Assembly (NCBI GenBank): GCA_024642045.1
Contig: JAHEBX010000011.1
Span: forward strand, 1-35,210
Direction: 5' to 3'
From: Pseudorhodobacter sp.
GTDB lineage: Bacteria > Pseudomonadota > Alphaproteobacteria > Rhodobacterales > Rhodobacteraceae
Length of the DNA: 35,210 nt
The notes under the pieces are model-generated. The model ran no database searches. It saw only the letters and a list, made by a program, of their open reading frames with translations, and had not been told where the DNA came from. The position numbers and the translations under genes are program-made. Numbering within the stretch: position 1 is the first letter of the stretch; the number at the start of each line of letters is the position of its first letter. This document shows positions 1 to 7,889 of this stretch, one piece after another.

Positions 1-257
1 GTGAATGGGGCCATACGCAATTCCTGATGGGCAATGCGATGAACTATGGTGCCGACGGCAATGGCGACGGGCGGATTGATCTGACCAATTTGGCCGACGC
101 GATGGCCACCACCGCGAATTACCTGCATCAAAAGGGATGGCAGCCGGGGCAAGGCTATCAGGAAGGCGAGCCGAATTTCGCTGTTATCAAGGAATGGAAC
201 GCGGCAACCGTCTATCAACAGGCGATTGCACTGATGGCTAAAAAAATCGACAGATAA
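1..257 (+). CDS. Lytic murein transglycosylase, MltB type (C-terminal fragment)
   Basis: The reading frame is open from base 3 to a TAA at 255-257, so the 5' part of the gene lies outside the window. The visible peptide contains WGHTQF, then NYGADGNGDGRIDLTN and a DAMATTANYL helix. This is the pattern of the SLT_2/MltB catalytic domain, in which a GxTQF substrate-groove motif precedes a (V/A)D-x-DGDGR-x-D-loop and a D-A-x-x-x-x-A-N-Y-L helix. Family members cleave the MurNAc-GlcNAc bond of peptidoglycan in the periplasm, forming 1,6-anhydro ends. The catalytic Glu and the signal peptide should lie upstream and cannot be checked here. The gene is probably unrelated to the downstream cytochrome locus. 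Confidence 0.85.
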   Translation, partial: EWGHTQFLMGNAMNYGADGNGDGRIDLTNLADAMATTANYLHQKGWQPGQGYQEGEPNFAVIKEWNAATVYQQAIALMAKKIDR

Positions 258-309
258 GACCCCTGCCCCCCTTGCAGGCTGCAAACTTACCGCTTAGGAA
301 GCCCGCAGT

Positions 310-384
310 GGCCCGTTCGTCTATCGGTTAGGACATCTGGTTTTCAACCAGGCAAGAGGGGTTCGACTCCCCTACGGGCTGCCA
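310..384 (+). tRNA. tRNA-Glu (anticodon TTC)
   Basis: A full cloverleaf can be folded. The acceptor GGCCCGT (310-316) pairs with ACGGGCT (374-380), with one G-U pair at the end. The anticodon stem-loop is CTGGTTTTCAACCAG with TTC in the loop. The T-arm is AGGGG-TTCGACT-CCCCT, the discriminator is G381, and CCA (382-384) is genome-encoded. The sequence matches the usual alphaproteobacterial tRNA-Glu. It lies 52 bp after the transglycosylase stop. Confidence 0.95.
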
Positions 385-1099
385 CTCCATTTCAATATAT
401 TGATTTTAATCAATACCTTGCAACGTTGAAAACCTATGTGTGCAATCCAACCCTGACCGAAGTGCCACTTGAAAGCGGTGCTTCGGGCGCTGCGACAGCG
501 CCGAAACGATCATCCAGAGGCTTCCGGCCAGCGTCCGCCTGAGCGCAAGACCGGCAGCAAACGTCCTGTCAGGCAGTTGAGGTGATAGGGACCGGGCAAA
601 CCGCTGCGCTTTGCGATCCCCACGGTGTTGTGCAGCATTTGTGCATTGGAAATTTATGTCCAAGTGATCCCTATGCTTCCGTAACGGTCTTGAGGGCCCA
701 TAGCCCATGCGACCGCGACAAAAGTCGGGAAACCGCTGAAAACCGGGCGACCGGCACGGCTCACGGATCACAGACACGCCTCCGAGGTTTGCAACATCGC
801 AAACCGATCCAAGGCTGCGAAATGCGCGCTCTACCTTGGCCACTTTGTTGCCGCACTGCTGTCTCAATTCCGTGACAGGGCTAACAGATCGTGATGTCCA
901 GCTGCGGGAACCGCATGATGTCTTTGCTGCCCTTGCCCTTCTCCTTTCCAGCGTCAGGGCTCGGTCCCTTTACGCCTTCAGGGCGGACCCGTCGAAATTG
1001 CGTAATTTCGCCGATTGCAGAGCCTCAAAATAACTTGAGCTTTCACAGCCATGTGACTTGCGACACAGTCCCGCCACGTCGAAAGGGCTCCCTTCAAAC
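385..1099. other. Gene-free stretch between tRNA-Glu and the cytochrome locus
   Basis: About 715 bp separate the tRNA from the first cytochrome gene. Short open frames exist on both strands (for example 406-867 on the minus strand and 582-875 on the plus strand). None has a recognisable motif, a convincing ribosome-binding site or a biased amino-acid composition, and they overlap one another. The AT-richer last 110 bp probably contains the promoter of the cytochrome operon. A palindrome at 993-1010 is listed separately. I saw no second copy of the tRNA 3' end and no transposase remnant. Confidence 0.5.
993..1010. promoter_or_regulatory. Near-perfect palindrome, candidate operator of the cytochrome b operon
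   Basis: CGAAATTGCGTAATTTCG has two perfect 7-bp arms (CGAAATT and AATTTCG) around a 4-bp centre. It lies 89 bp upstream of the cytochrome b start codon in otherwise featureless DNA. Its size and symmetry fit a dimeric repressor or activator site, but no regulator gene lies next to it, so the binding protein is unknown. Confidence 0.35.
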
Positions 1100-1993
1100 A
1101 TGACCATTGTATTTAACAGCGACACCAAAAAGGCGCGCGCCGTTGCTCCGACGGCGCCGGCCCGGCCGCGCGATTTCGAGTTTCCGCTTTTGGTTACGCT
1201 CTTGGCGGTGGGGCTGCTTTACGCCTTCACCCGCCGCAATGAAGGCGATTGGACAGCCGAGACAGGTCTGGGATATTGGCTTGGGATCTCCGGCGGGCTG
1301 ATGATGCTTGCGCTGCTGATCTATCCCTTGCGTAAACGCTTGCGCGCCTTGCAGTTTCTGGGCGCGATCCCTGGATGGTTCCGCATTCATATGTTGTTTG
1401 GCGTGCTGGGACCGGCGTTGGTCATCGTGCACGCCAACTTTTCGCTGGGCTCGATGAACAGCCGCGCCGCGATGATTTCGATGCTGGTGGTCGCGGGCAG
1501 CGGGTTTATCGGTAGGTTCCTCTATTCGCGGATTCACCGTGGACTTTACGGACAAAAACAATCGGTGATCGAACAACTCACTCAGGTCGAGGCTTTGCGC
1601 AATCTTGTGGTGCTGTCCGAATCGGGCGCGTCAAACGCGATCTCTGATTCGATCCTTGAAAGCCTGCGCCAGTATCAGGCGGCGCGTCTGAACGGCAGGT
1701 CAGGCTTTGCGCTGGCGTTTTGGCGCGTGATGTCCGGTCCGGTTTCGCGCGCGTTTGAAAGACGCAAACTGATCGAAAGCTTCAAATCCAGCCTGCCCGA
1801 GACCGGCTCGAAGGCCAAGGCGACGCGTGGCTTTGCAAAGGCGCTGGACAAGTACTTCATGGCTTTGGGGCGTGCAGAGGCATTTTCCTTCTACGAGCGC
1901 GCTTTTGCATACTGGCATTTGTTGCATTTGCCTTTGTTTGCGATCATGATTTTTGCAACGATCGCTCACATCATCGCGGTGCACCTGTATTGA
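1100..1993 (+). CDS. Membrane b-type cytochrome, likely two haems b (quinol-linked)
   Basis: The predicted protein is 297 aa, integral to the inner membrane. I chose the ATG at 1100; an in-frame ATG at 1058 would only add a non-conserved 14-residue tail. Hydrophobic segments lie at about residues 29-44, 57-75, 94-112, 123-143 and 269-295. Two helices each carry a histidine pair exactly 14 residues apart: H97/H111 (IHM...VHANF) and H276/H290 (LHLP...IAHI). This is the spacing of bis-His ligands for two stacked b haems in cytochrome b-like four-helix bundles. A polar loop of about 120 residues joins helices 4 and 5. The next gene, an 18-haem cytochrome, starts two bases after this stop, so the pair resembles the cytochrome b plus multihaem c modules (CbcL-like) that pass electrons between the quinone pool and periplasmic cytochromes. 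The direction of flow and the substrate are inferred. I do not recognise the exact family; a b561 or ferric-reductase-like fold is the alternative. Confidence 0.7.
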   Translation: MTIVFNSDTKKARAVAPTAPARPRDFEFPLLVTLLAVGLLYAFTRRNEGDWTAETGLGYWLGISGGLMMLALLIYPLRKRLRALQFLGAIPGWFRIHMLFGVLGPALVIVHANFSLGSMNSRAAMISMLVVAGSGFIGRFLYSRIHRGLYGQKQSVIEQLTQVEALRNLVVLSESGASNAISDSILESLRQYQAARLNGRSGFALAFWRVMSGPVSRAFERRKLIESFKSSLPETGSKAKATRGFAKALDKYFMALGRAEAFSFYERAFAYWHLLHLPLFAIMIFATIAHIIAVHLY

Positions 1994-1994
1994 A

Positions 1995-3383
1995 ATGATC
2001 CGTCTCGTCAGACTCGCCCTGTTTGTCGCCTTGTGTCTCTTTGGTGTGGGCGTTTCTGGTTTTGAGGGCGCGCGAGCAGAGTCGATGTTTGAACGGCTTG
2101 TGATGCCGGGAGATTTGGCGCAAGCCCATGCCAAGCTGCAGGACAATTGCCAGAACTGCCATGCGTCCTTCGATCAAGGTGCGCAGTCGAGCCTGTGTAT
2201 AGACTGTCACAAACCCATTGCCGCGGATCTGACGGCCGCGAGCGGATTTCACGGGCGCTCTCCCGAGGTGCGCGCGTTGGAATGCTCGAACTGCCACAAA
2301 GACCATCAGGGGCGCGATTTTGCCTTGGTTCAGTTGGACCGAGAGACCTTTGATCACAGCATGACCGATTTCAAATTGCTGGGCGCCCATGCAAAGGCCG
2401 AGTGTTCCAGTTGCCACCTGCCGGGTAAAAAGATGTCAGCGGCCCCGTCGGACTGTGTCAGCTGTCACAAACTTGACGAGCCGCACAGAGGTGCGCTTGG
2501 CCCCGACTGTGGCCGCTGCCACGGCGCGGATCGGTGGAGTGAGGTTAAATTTTTTGACCATTCAAAAACGAAATTCGCCCTGACAGGTGGCCATGAAAAG
2601 CTGACCTGCTCTGCCTGTCATGCGGGCGAGGTCTGGAAGGGACTGCCACTCGATTGTGTCGGTTGCCACAAGATCGACGATGTGCACAAAAGCGGCTTTG
2701 GCCCCGCCTGCGCCGATTGCCACGAGACGGCGAAATGGACTCTGATCCATTTCAACCACGACCGCGACACCAAGTTCGCGCTCAAGGGCAAGCACGCGAA
2801 AGTGGCCTGCACGGCCTGCCATGCCGTTGGCACTGAGGCAAAACAGGCGCCCAGCGCCTGTATCGACTGCCATAAGGCCGACGATGTGCATAAGGGCGCC
2901 TTAGGGCCGGATTGCGCGGCCTGCCATAGCAGTGAGGCTTGGACAAAAGACGTGGTGTTTGATCACGGATTGACCCGGATGCCGTTGCTGGGCCTGCACG
3001 CGGTTGTGCCTTGCGCGGGCTGCCACGCCAGCAAGGACTTTGCTGCGACCGATCTGGCATGCGTCAGTTGTCATCAGAAAGACGACATCCACAAGGGCGC
3101 GCTTGGTGACGCCTGCAGCGATTGCCACAATCCCAACGGCTGGGCGTTCTGGCGCTTTGACCATGACAGCCAAACGAAATTCAGCCTGACGGGCGCCCAC
3201 AAGGGTCTGAAGTGCGATTCCTGCCATGCGGCGGGGACGACGCCTGCCAAGGTGAGCACGGTCTGTGCGACCTGCCATCAAAAGCAAGACGTGCACAAAG
3301 GCACCTTTGGCGCAAACTGCGAGCTGTGCCACTCGACCACGACCTTCAAGGGCGCCAGACTTCAGGTGGCCCCCAAACCCTGA
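1995..3383 (+). CDS. Periplasmic 18-haem c-type cytochrome
   Basis: The protein is 462 aa. A signal peptide (hydrophobic residues 6-22, likely cleavage after ARA at 28) is followed by 18 CXXCH haem-attachment motifs, beginning at CQNCH near residue 52 and ending at CELCH near the C-terminus. From the third motif the chain repeats a module of about 65-70 residues: FDH...GxH...CXXCH...CXXCH...D(V/I)HKGxxG...CXXCH. Each module thus brings three haems and three extra histidines. Histidines at conserved positions outside the CXXCH motifs number 18, matching the haem count and suggesting bis-His, low-potential haems throughout. The fold is presumably cytochrome c3-like, and no enzymatic domain is visible. 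The gene follows the membrane cytochrome b by one base, making that protein its likely redox partner. The start at 1995 places the signal peptide correctly; the frame upstream of it overlaps the previous gene. Confidence 0.9.
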   Translation: MIRLVRLALFVALCLFGVGVSGFEGARAESMFERLVMPGDLAQAHAKLQDNCQNCHASFDQGAQSSLCIDCHKPIAADLTAASGFHGRSPEVRALECSNCHKDHQGRDFALVQLDRETFDHSMTDFKLLGAHAKAECSSCHLPGKKMSAAPSDCVSCHKLDEPHRGALGPDCGRCHGADRWSEVKFFDHSKTKFALTGGHEKLTCSACHAGEVWKGLPLDCVGCHKIDDVHKSGFGPACADCHETAKWTLIHFNHDRDTKFALKGKHAKVACTACHAVGTEAKQAPSACIDCHKADDVHKGALGPDCAACHSSEAWTKDVVFDHGLTRMPLLGLHAVVPCAGCHASKDFAATDLACVSCHQKDDIHKGALGDACSDCHNPNGWAFWRFDHDSQTKFSLTGAHKGLKCDSCHAAGTTPAKVSTVCATCHQKQDVHKGTFGANCELCHSTTTFKGARLQVAPKP

Positions 3384-3563
3384 CCCTGTCCGAAAGCCAC
3401 TATAAACCTTATATAGAGACGGCATGTTTCTGCCCTGAAATATAGGGATTCCCTTGCGAATGAAGGATAATTCCTTTGCCGCAACCTCGGATTGGCCCCT
3501 ATACTCCACACGAAGTCGTGTTCTTAAAATCGGCTGTCGCCAAAGTGGTCAGGGGAAACGACG
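3384..3563. promoter_or_regulatory. Intergenic region with tandem inverted repeats upstream of ccmF
   Basis: This 180-bp, relatively AT-rich gap contains four small inverted repeats: CTATA-N7-TATAG (around 3397-3415), AGGGATTCCCT (3444-3454), AAGGATAATTCCTT (3463-3476) and ACACGAAGTCGTGT (3508-3521). The second and third lie directly upstream of a possible -35 box and the fourth sits at the expected transcription start. This suggests that ccmF onwards has its own regulated promoter rather than only readthrough from the cytochrome genes. No strong terminator follows the 18-haem gene. Confidence 0.4.
3476..3505 (+). promoter_or_regulatory. Possible sigma-70 promoter for ccmF operon
   Basis: TTGCCG (3476-3481) and TATACT (3500-3505) are separated by 18 bp, a fair match to -35 and -10 boxes, about 58 bp before the ccmF start. 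The evidence is pattern only. Confidence 0.35.
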
Positions 3564-5552
3564 ATGGAAGCAGAAATCGGCACATTCAGCTTGGTTCTGG
3601 GCATGATGCTGGCCAGCGCGACGGTCGGTTTTGGTCTGGTGGGGGCCTGGCGGCGCAACATAAACCTGATGTCGGCGGCCTCGGCAGGTGCCGTTCTGGT
3701 GGCGCTGCTGGTGATGCTTGCGTTCGGGTGTCTGGTCGTCGCGTTTGTGACATCGGATTTTTCGGTGCGGACAGTCGCGGCAAATTCCAATACGGCCATG
3801 CCACTGCTCTATCGTATCACCGGCGTCTGGGGCAACCATGAGGGGTCGCTGCTGCTTTGGGTGCTGATCCTGACGATTTTCGGTGCGGCCATCGTGATTG
3901 CAGGCAATCATCTTCCGCATACACTCAAGGCGCGCGTGCTGGCCATTCAGTCGGCGCTGGTGACGGCGTTTCTTGCGCTGATCGTCTTTACCTCCAGCCC
4001 GTTTGTGCGCCTGAGCCCGGCACCACTTGAAGGCGATGAGCTGAACCCGCTGTTGCAAGACATCGGCCTCGCGATCCATCCGCCGTTTCTATATCTGGGA
4101 TACGTGGGCTTTTCGGTGACCTTTGCCTTTGCGGTGGCTGCGCTGATTGAGGGACGCGTCGATGCGCGCTGGGCGCGTTTTGTGCGCCCATGGATCCTTG
4201 CCGCCTGGAGCTTTTTGACCATCGGTATCACGCTGGGCAGCTATTGGGCCTATTACGAGCTTGGCTGGGGCGGTTGGTGGTTCTGGGACCCGGTCGAAAA
4301 CGCCTCTTTCATGCCTTGGCTGGTGGGCACGGCTTTGCTGCATTCGGCGCTGGTGGTTGAGCGACGCGGCGCGCTGGTGGTCTGGACGCTTCTGCTGGCG
4401 ATTCTGACCTTCTCGCTCAGCCTTGTCGGCACCTTCCTCGTACGTTCGGGCGTTTTGACCTCGGTGCATGCGTTCAGCTCGGACCCTGCCCGTGGCATCG
4501 GTGTGCTGATGATCCTCGGCGTCTTTACCGGCGGTGCGCTGACGCTGTATGCCGCGCGCAGCAACAGCTTTGCGCGCAATGTGATCTTTTCGCCGATCAG
4601 CCGTGAAGGTGGGCTGGTGCTGAACAACATGTTGCTGATCACCGCTGCCGGAACCGTGTTTCTGGGCACCTTTTACCCTCTGTTCATTGACGTTCTGTCC
4701 GGTGACAAGATCTCGGTTGGCCCGCCCTATTTCAACCGCACCTTCGTACCGCTGATGACGCCGCTGTTGCTTGCGGCGGTCGTGGGGATGAACATGCGCT
4801 GGAAGCGGGACACCTTGGTGGCGGCCGTGAAGCGGGGGGCTTGGGCCTTGGTGCCCGTCGGCTTGGGGATGGCTGCTATCGTCGCCTTTGGCGGGGTGAA
4901 ACTGACGCTGGGCGCGATTGGCATCGGACTTGGTCTGTGGCTGGTGATCGGCTCATTTGCGTGGTGGGTCAGCCGGGTTAATCTGTTCCGCGCCCCGTTC
5001 TCGCGCTCGATGGGTCTGGCACGCACGACGCAGCGCGCGCTTTATGGCATGATGCTGGCGCATGCAGGCCTTGGCCTTGCCGTGCTTGGGATCGTTGCGG
5101 TCAGTGTCTGGAAAGAAGAAAGCATCAAGGCGATTCAGCCGGGTGAAGTGATCCACGTCGGAGGCTATGACGTGCGGCTTGATCGCGTGCGGGGCCTGAT
5201 GGGCCCGAACTATGAGGCAGAACGCGCGACATTTGTGGTCAGCAAAGAGGGGCGTAATCTGGGCGAAATGTTCTCGGAACGGCGCTTTTTCACCGCATCG
5301 GGCCGCCAGACCACCGAGGCCGCGATCAAGATCCGTTTCCTGTCGAACCTTTACCTTGCGATTGGCGAATCTGATGGGCGCGGCGCTTGGGCGGTGCGGG
5401 CCTATTGGCACCCGTTTGTGCTGCTGATCTGGCTGGGGCCGCTTTTGATGGCGATGGGGGGCCTCATGTCGCTGTCTGACCGGCGCTTCCGGTTGGGCAC
5501 GTCAACCCGTGCGCTGATGCCGCAGGCGATCGCGGTCGGGGCAGAACGGTGA
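3564..5552 (+). CDS. ccmF: CcmF/NrfE-type cytochrome c haem lyase subunit
   Basis: This is a 662-aa polytopic inner-membrane protein, the usual CcmF length. The tryptophan-rich haem-handling motif GWGGWWFWDPVEN lies at about residues 234-247 and a conserved HPPFLYLGYVG segment at about residues 172-182. A large periplasmic loop near the C-terminus (after about residue 510) precedes a last membrane helix. CcmF with CcmH/CcmI takes haem from holo-CcmE and attaches it to reduced CXXCH cysteines in the periplasm. AGGGGA lies just upstream of the ATG at 3564. The gene ends in a GTGA overlap with the next gene. Its position between a multihaem cytochrome and more haem-ligation genes, without ccmABCDE, suggests either a locus-dedicated lyase comparable to NrfEFG or the genome's only ccmFGHI block. 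The window cannot decide between these. Confidence 0.93.
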   Translation: MEAEIGTFSLVLGMMLASATVGFGLVGAWRRNINLMSAASAGAVLVALLVMLAFGCLVVAFVTSDFSVRTVAANSNTAMPLLYRITGVWGNHEGSLLLWVLILTIFGAAIVIAGNHLPHTLKARVLAIQSALVTAFLALIVFTSSPFVRLSPAPLEGDELNPLLQDIGLAIHPPFLYLGYVGFSVTFAFAVAALIEGRVDARWARFVRPWILAAWSFLTIGITLGSYWAYYELGWGGWWFWDPVENASFMPWLVGTALLHSALVVERRGALVVWTLLLAILTFSLSLVGTFLVRSGVLTSVHAFSSDPARGIGVLMILGVFTGGALTLYAARSNSFARNVIFSPISREGGLVLNNMLLITAAGTVFLGTFYPLFIDVLSGDKISVGPPYFNRTFVPLMTPLLLAAVVGMNMRWKRDTLVAAVKRGAWALVPVGLGMAAIVAFGGVKLTLGAIGIGLGLWLVIGSFAWWVSRVNLFRAPFSRSMGLARTTQRALYGMMLAHAGLGLAVLGIVAVSVWKEESIKAIQPGEVIHVGGYDVRLDRVRGLMGPNYEAERATFVVSKEGRNLGEMFSERRFFTASGRQTTEAAIKIRFLSNLYLAIGESDGRGAWAVRAYWHPFVLLIWLGPLLMAMGGLMSLSDRRFRLGTSTRALMPQAIAVGAER

Positions 5553-6091
5553 AACGGCCTGGCTTGCTCAGCCTTGCGCCACTGCTGGTCTTTGCGGCCC
5601 TGACGGCCGCATTCGCCTTCAGCCCGCGCGAGGCCGACACGCCAATTGCGGCAGGCATGCTGGACCGCGCGCTGCCCGATTTCAGCCTCAGCCCGATGGC
5701 TGGCACCAAGGCGGGCTTTGCCAGCAGCGATCTTTCAGGCAAGGTCGCGCTGATCAATGTTTTTGCTTCATGGTGCTCGTCGTGTCGTCAGGAACACCCC
5801 AAGCTGCTTGAACTGGCAGCGCAAACGCCTGTGCCGATCTATGGCGTCAACTGGAAGGATTCCAAAGGCGCGGGCAAGCTTTACCTCACGCGCGCTGGCA
5901 ACCCTTATGTCGCGACCGGCGACGATAGTGCGGGGCTGCTGGGCAAGGATCTTAACGTCACCGGTGTGCCCGAGACCTATCTCATAGATACGAAGGGCCG
6001 CATGAGGTATCGCCACCTTGGCCCGATCACCGACACGGTCTGGACCGAAATCTTCGCGCCGATGATAGCCGAACTGGAGACCGCAGAGTGA
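5549..6091 (+). CDS. ccmG: CcmG/DsbE thiol-disulfide oxidoreductase
   Basis: The protein is 180 aa. An N-terminal anchor or signal helix (residues 7-24) is followed by a thioredoxin-like domain with the redox motif WCSSC (C76 and C79) and the later GVPETYLID segment containing the cis-proline. Members keep apocytochrome CXXCH cysteines reduced in the periplasm so that haem can be ligated. The GTG start at 5549 overlaps the ccmF stop (GTGA), and the 3' end overlaps ccmH in the same way, so the genes are translationally coupled. The dipeptide between the two cysteines (SS) differs from the more common VP-type in CcmG. Confidence 0.9.
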   Translation: MKRPGLLSLAPLLVFAALTAAFAFSPREADTPIAAGMLDRALPDFSLSPMAGTKAGFASSDLSGKVALINVFASWCSSCRQEHPKLLELAAQTPVPIYGVNWKDSKGAGKLYLTRAGNPYVATGDDSAGLLGKDLNVTGVPETYLIDTKGRMRYRHLGPITDTVWTEIFAPMIAELETAE

Positions 6092-6573
6092 TCGCACAAC
6101 GGCTTCGCCCCCTGATTTACGCCTTTTTCTGCCTGCATCTGCTGGCCGGGCCCGCGGCGGCTGTCGAGCCTTCGGAAATGCTGGCAGACCCCGCGCTTGA
6201 AGCGCGCGCGCGCCATCTGAGCGAGGGGCTGCGCTGCCTAGTCTGCCGGAACCAGAGCATCGACGATTCCAATGCCGAACTGGCCCGCGATCTGCGCGTA
6301 TTGTTGCGCGAACGGCTGACTGCAGGCGACACGGATGAGCAGGCCGTTGACTATCTGGTAGGGCGTTATGGCAACTATATCTTGCTGCAACCCCCGCTGA
6401 TGACCTCGACGGTGCTGCTTTGGGCGGGGCCTGGGATCTTGCTTTTGCTGGCGGGTCTGGGCTTTGGCATCATGTGGCGGCGGCAAAGCAGGACGCGGAC
6501 ACCGCGCGAGGAATTCTCGGACGAAGACAGGGCACTGATCGCCCAAACCCTAGGCACAAAGGACGTGCGATGA
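6088..6573 (+). CDS. ccmH: CcmH (CcmL) cytochrome c biogenesis thioredoxin-like subunit
   Basis: The protein is 161 aa. A signal peptide ends near AAA-VEP (about residue 26). The domain carries the diagnostic LRCLVCRNQSI motif (C50, C53). One transmembrane helix spans about residues 107-128 and a short cytoplasmic tail follows. CcmH resolves or shuttles disulfides on apocytochrome c and forms the lyase with CcmF and CcmI. Start GTG 6088 overlaps the ccmG stop; the stop overlaps the ccmI ATG (ATGA at 6570-6573). Confidence 0.93.
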   Translation: MIAQRLRPLIYAFFCLHLLAGPAAAVEPSEMLADPALEARARHLSEGLRCLVCRNQSIDDSNAELARDLRVLLRERLTAGDTDEQAVDYLVGRYGNYILLQPPLMTSTVLLWAGPGILLLLAGLGFGIMWRRQSRTRTPREEFSDEDRALIAQTLGTKDVR

Positions 6574-7874
6574 CCCTCTGGATTGTTATGACGATTATGA
6601 CCACCCTGGCAGCGCTTGCACTGGCCATTCCGGTCATCCGCCGCCTGGAAGCACCGAAAACCGAGCAAGAACGCTTTTTGCAATTCAGCCGCGAGCAATT
6701 GGCCGAGATCGATACCGAACAGGCCCGGGGCGCGCTCAGCGAAGCAGATGCCGCAGAGGCGCGTGCCGAGGTCGAGCGTCGGGTTCTGGCCGCCGCCAAA
6801 TCCGCCCCTGCCCCCCTGCGCCCCACCAGCAACGCCACACGCGCTTGGGCTCTTGCTGCAGTAACTGGCTGGGTCGTCGCCGGGGCGACGGGGCTTTATG
6901 CCATACTCGGGCGTCCTGATCTGGCTGCCAGCCCCGCCATGGTCACGGCGCAGGCCGCAGCCCCAACCGTAACGGCACCCGCGACAGAAGGCATGATGCC
7001 AGCCGAAACCACCGCAGCCGCAGCTGCAGCCCCCGCCGCCGCCGGCACGGGCAGCGTCGAGGCGGGCAGCGTCGAGGAGGCAATCAACAAACTGATCACC
7101 CGACTGCAGGAAAAGCCCGACGATGCGGAAGGCTGGCGGATGCTGGGCTGGTCCTATTTTAACACCGAACGCTATGCCGAAGCCTCCGAGGCCTATGCCA
7201 AGGCCGTTAAACTTGATGGCTCGATGCCAGAGGTTTGGTCGGCTTATGGCGAAACGCTCGTGCGCAGTGCACGCGGCATGGTCACCGAAGAGGCGCTTGC
7301 CGCCTTTGACGAGGCGCTCAAGATCAAACCGGATGATCCGCGCGCGCGGTTTTTCAAGGGGATGGCCTTGGAACAGGCGGGCAATCCAACCGGTGCGATC
7401 GAGTCCTGGCTTGAGCTTGCGAAATCGGCCCCTGCCGGTGCGGATTGGCTGCCAGGTGTTGTGACGCGGATCGACGAGCTTGCGGCGGCAACCAACTATG
7501 ACCTCAAAGGCCAGCTGGATCCGATGCGCACGGCTGTCGCCGCCTTGCCGCCCACCGGAACCCTTGGCACAGCGCAGCCCACAACCACCGACCGCGGCCC
7601 AACCGCCGCCGATGTCGCGGCCGCAGGCAACATGACACCGCAAGACCGTCAGGCGATGATTCAGGGCATGGTTGCCCAGCTGGCAGCGCGACTTGCTGAC
7701 AATCCGGACGACCCAGAAGGCTGGGTAAAGTTGATCCGATCGCAGGTCGTGATGAAAGATCCCGAAGCGGCGGCCGCGGCCTATCAGGATGCCAAGGCGG
7801 CGCTTGCTTCCATGCCCGACAAGCTCGCAATCGTCACCGAAGGTGCGCGCGCAGCCGGCCTTTCGGTCGATTGA
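6570..7874 (+). CDS. ccmI: CcmI TPR protein, apocytochrome c chaperone of the haem lyase
   Basis: The protein is 434 aa. Two transmembrane helices (about residues 3-20 and 91-112) flank a cytoplasmic segment with the ERFLQFSREQLAEID-type heptad stretch typical of CcmI. Then come an Ala/Pro-rich linker (about residues 120-155) and TPR repeats (KPDDAEGWRMLGWSYF, KPDDPRARFFKGMA and others), with a further C-terminal TPR-like half (NPDDPEGWVKLIRS). CcmI binds the C-terminal helix of apocytochromes and presents them to CcmF/H. The start is the ATG overlapping the ccmH stop. Confidence 0.9.
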   Translation: MTLWIVMTIMTTLAALALAIPVIRRLEAPKTEQERFLQFSREQLAEIDTEQARGALSEADAAEARAEVERRVLAAAKSAPAPLRPTSNATRAWALAAVTGWVVAGATGLYAILGRPDLAASPAMVTAQAAAPTVTAPATEGMMPAETTAAAAAAPAAAGTGSVEAGSVEEAINKLITRLQEKPDDAEGWRMLGWSYFNTERYAEASEAYAKAVKLDGSMPEVWSAYGETLVRSARGMVTEEALAAFDEALKIKPDDPRARFFKGMALEQAGNPTGAIESWLELAKSAPAGADWLPGVVTRIDELAAATNYDLKGQLDPMRTAVAALPPTGTLGTAQPTTTDRGPTAADVAAAGNMTPQDRQAMIQGMVAQLAARLADNPDDPEGWVKLIRSQVVMKDPEAAAAAYQDAKAALASMPDKLAIVTEGARAAGLSVD

Positions 7875-7889
7875 AAAGGGGGCAACGGC

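Noticed and set aside
258-309. Possible terminator after the transglycosylase (CTGC...GCAG)
   Set aside because: The stem is only about 4 bp and has no T tract.
406-867. 153-codon minus-strand frame after tRNA-Glu
   Set aside because: It is Cys/Arg-rich with no recognisable domain or ribosome site and overlaps other random frames.
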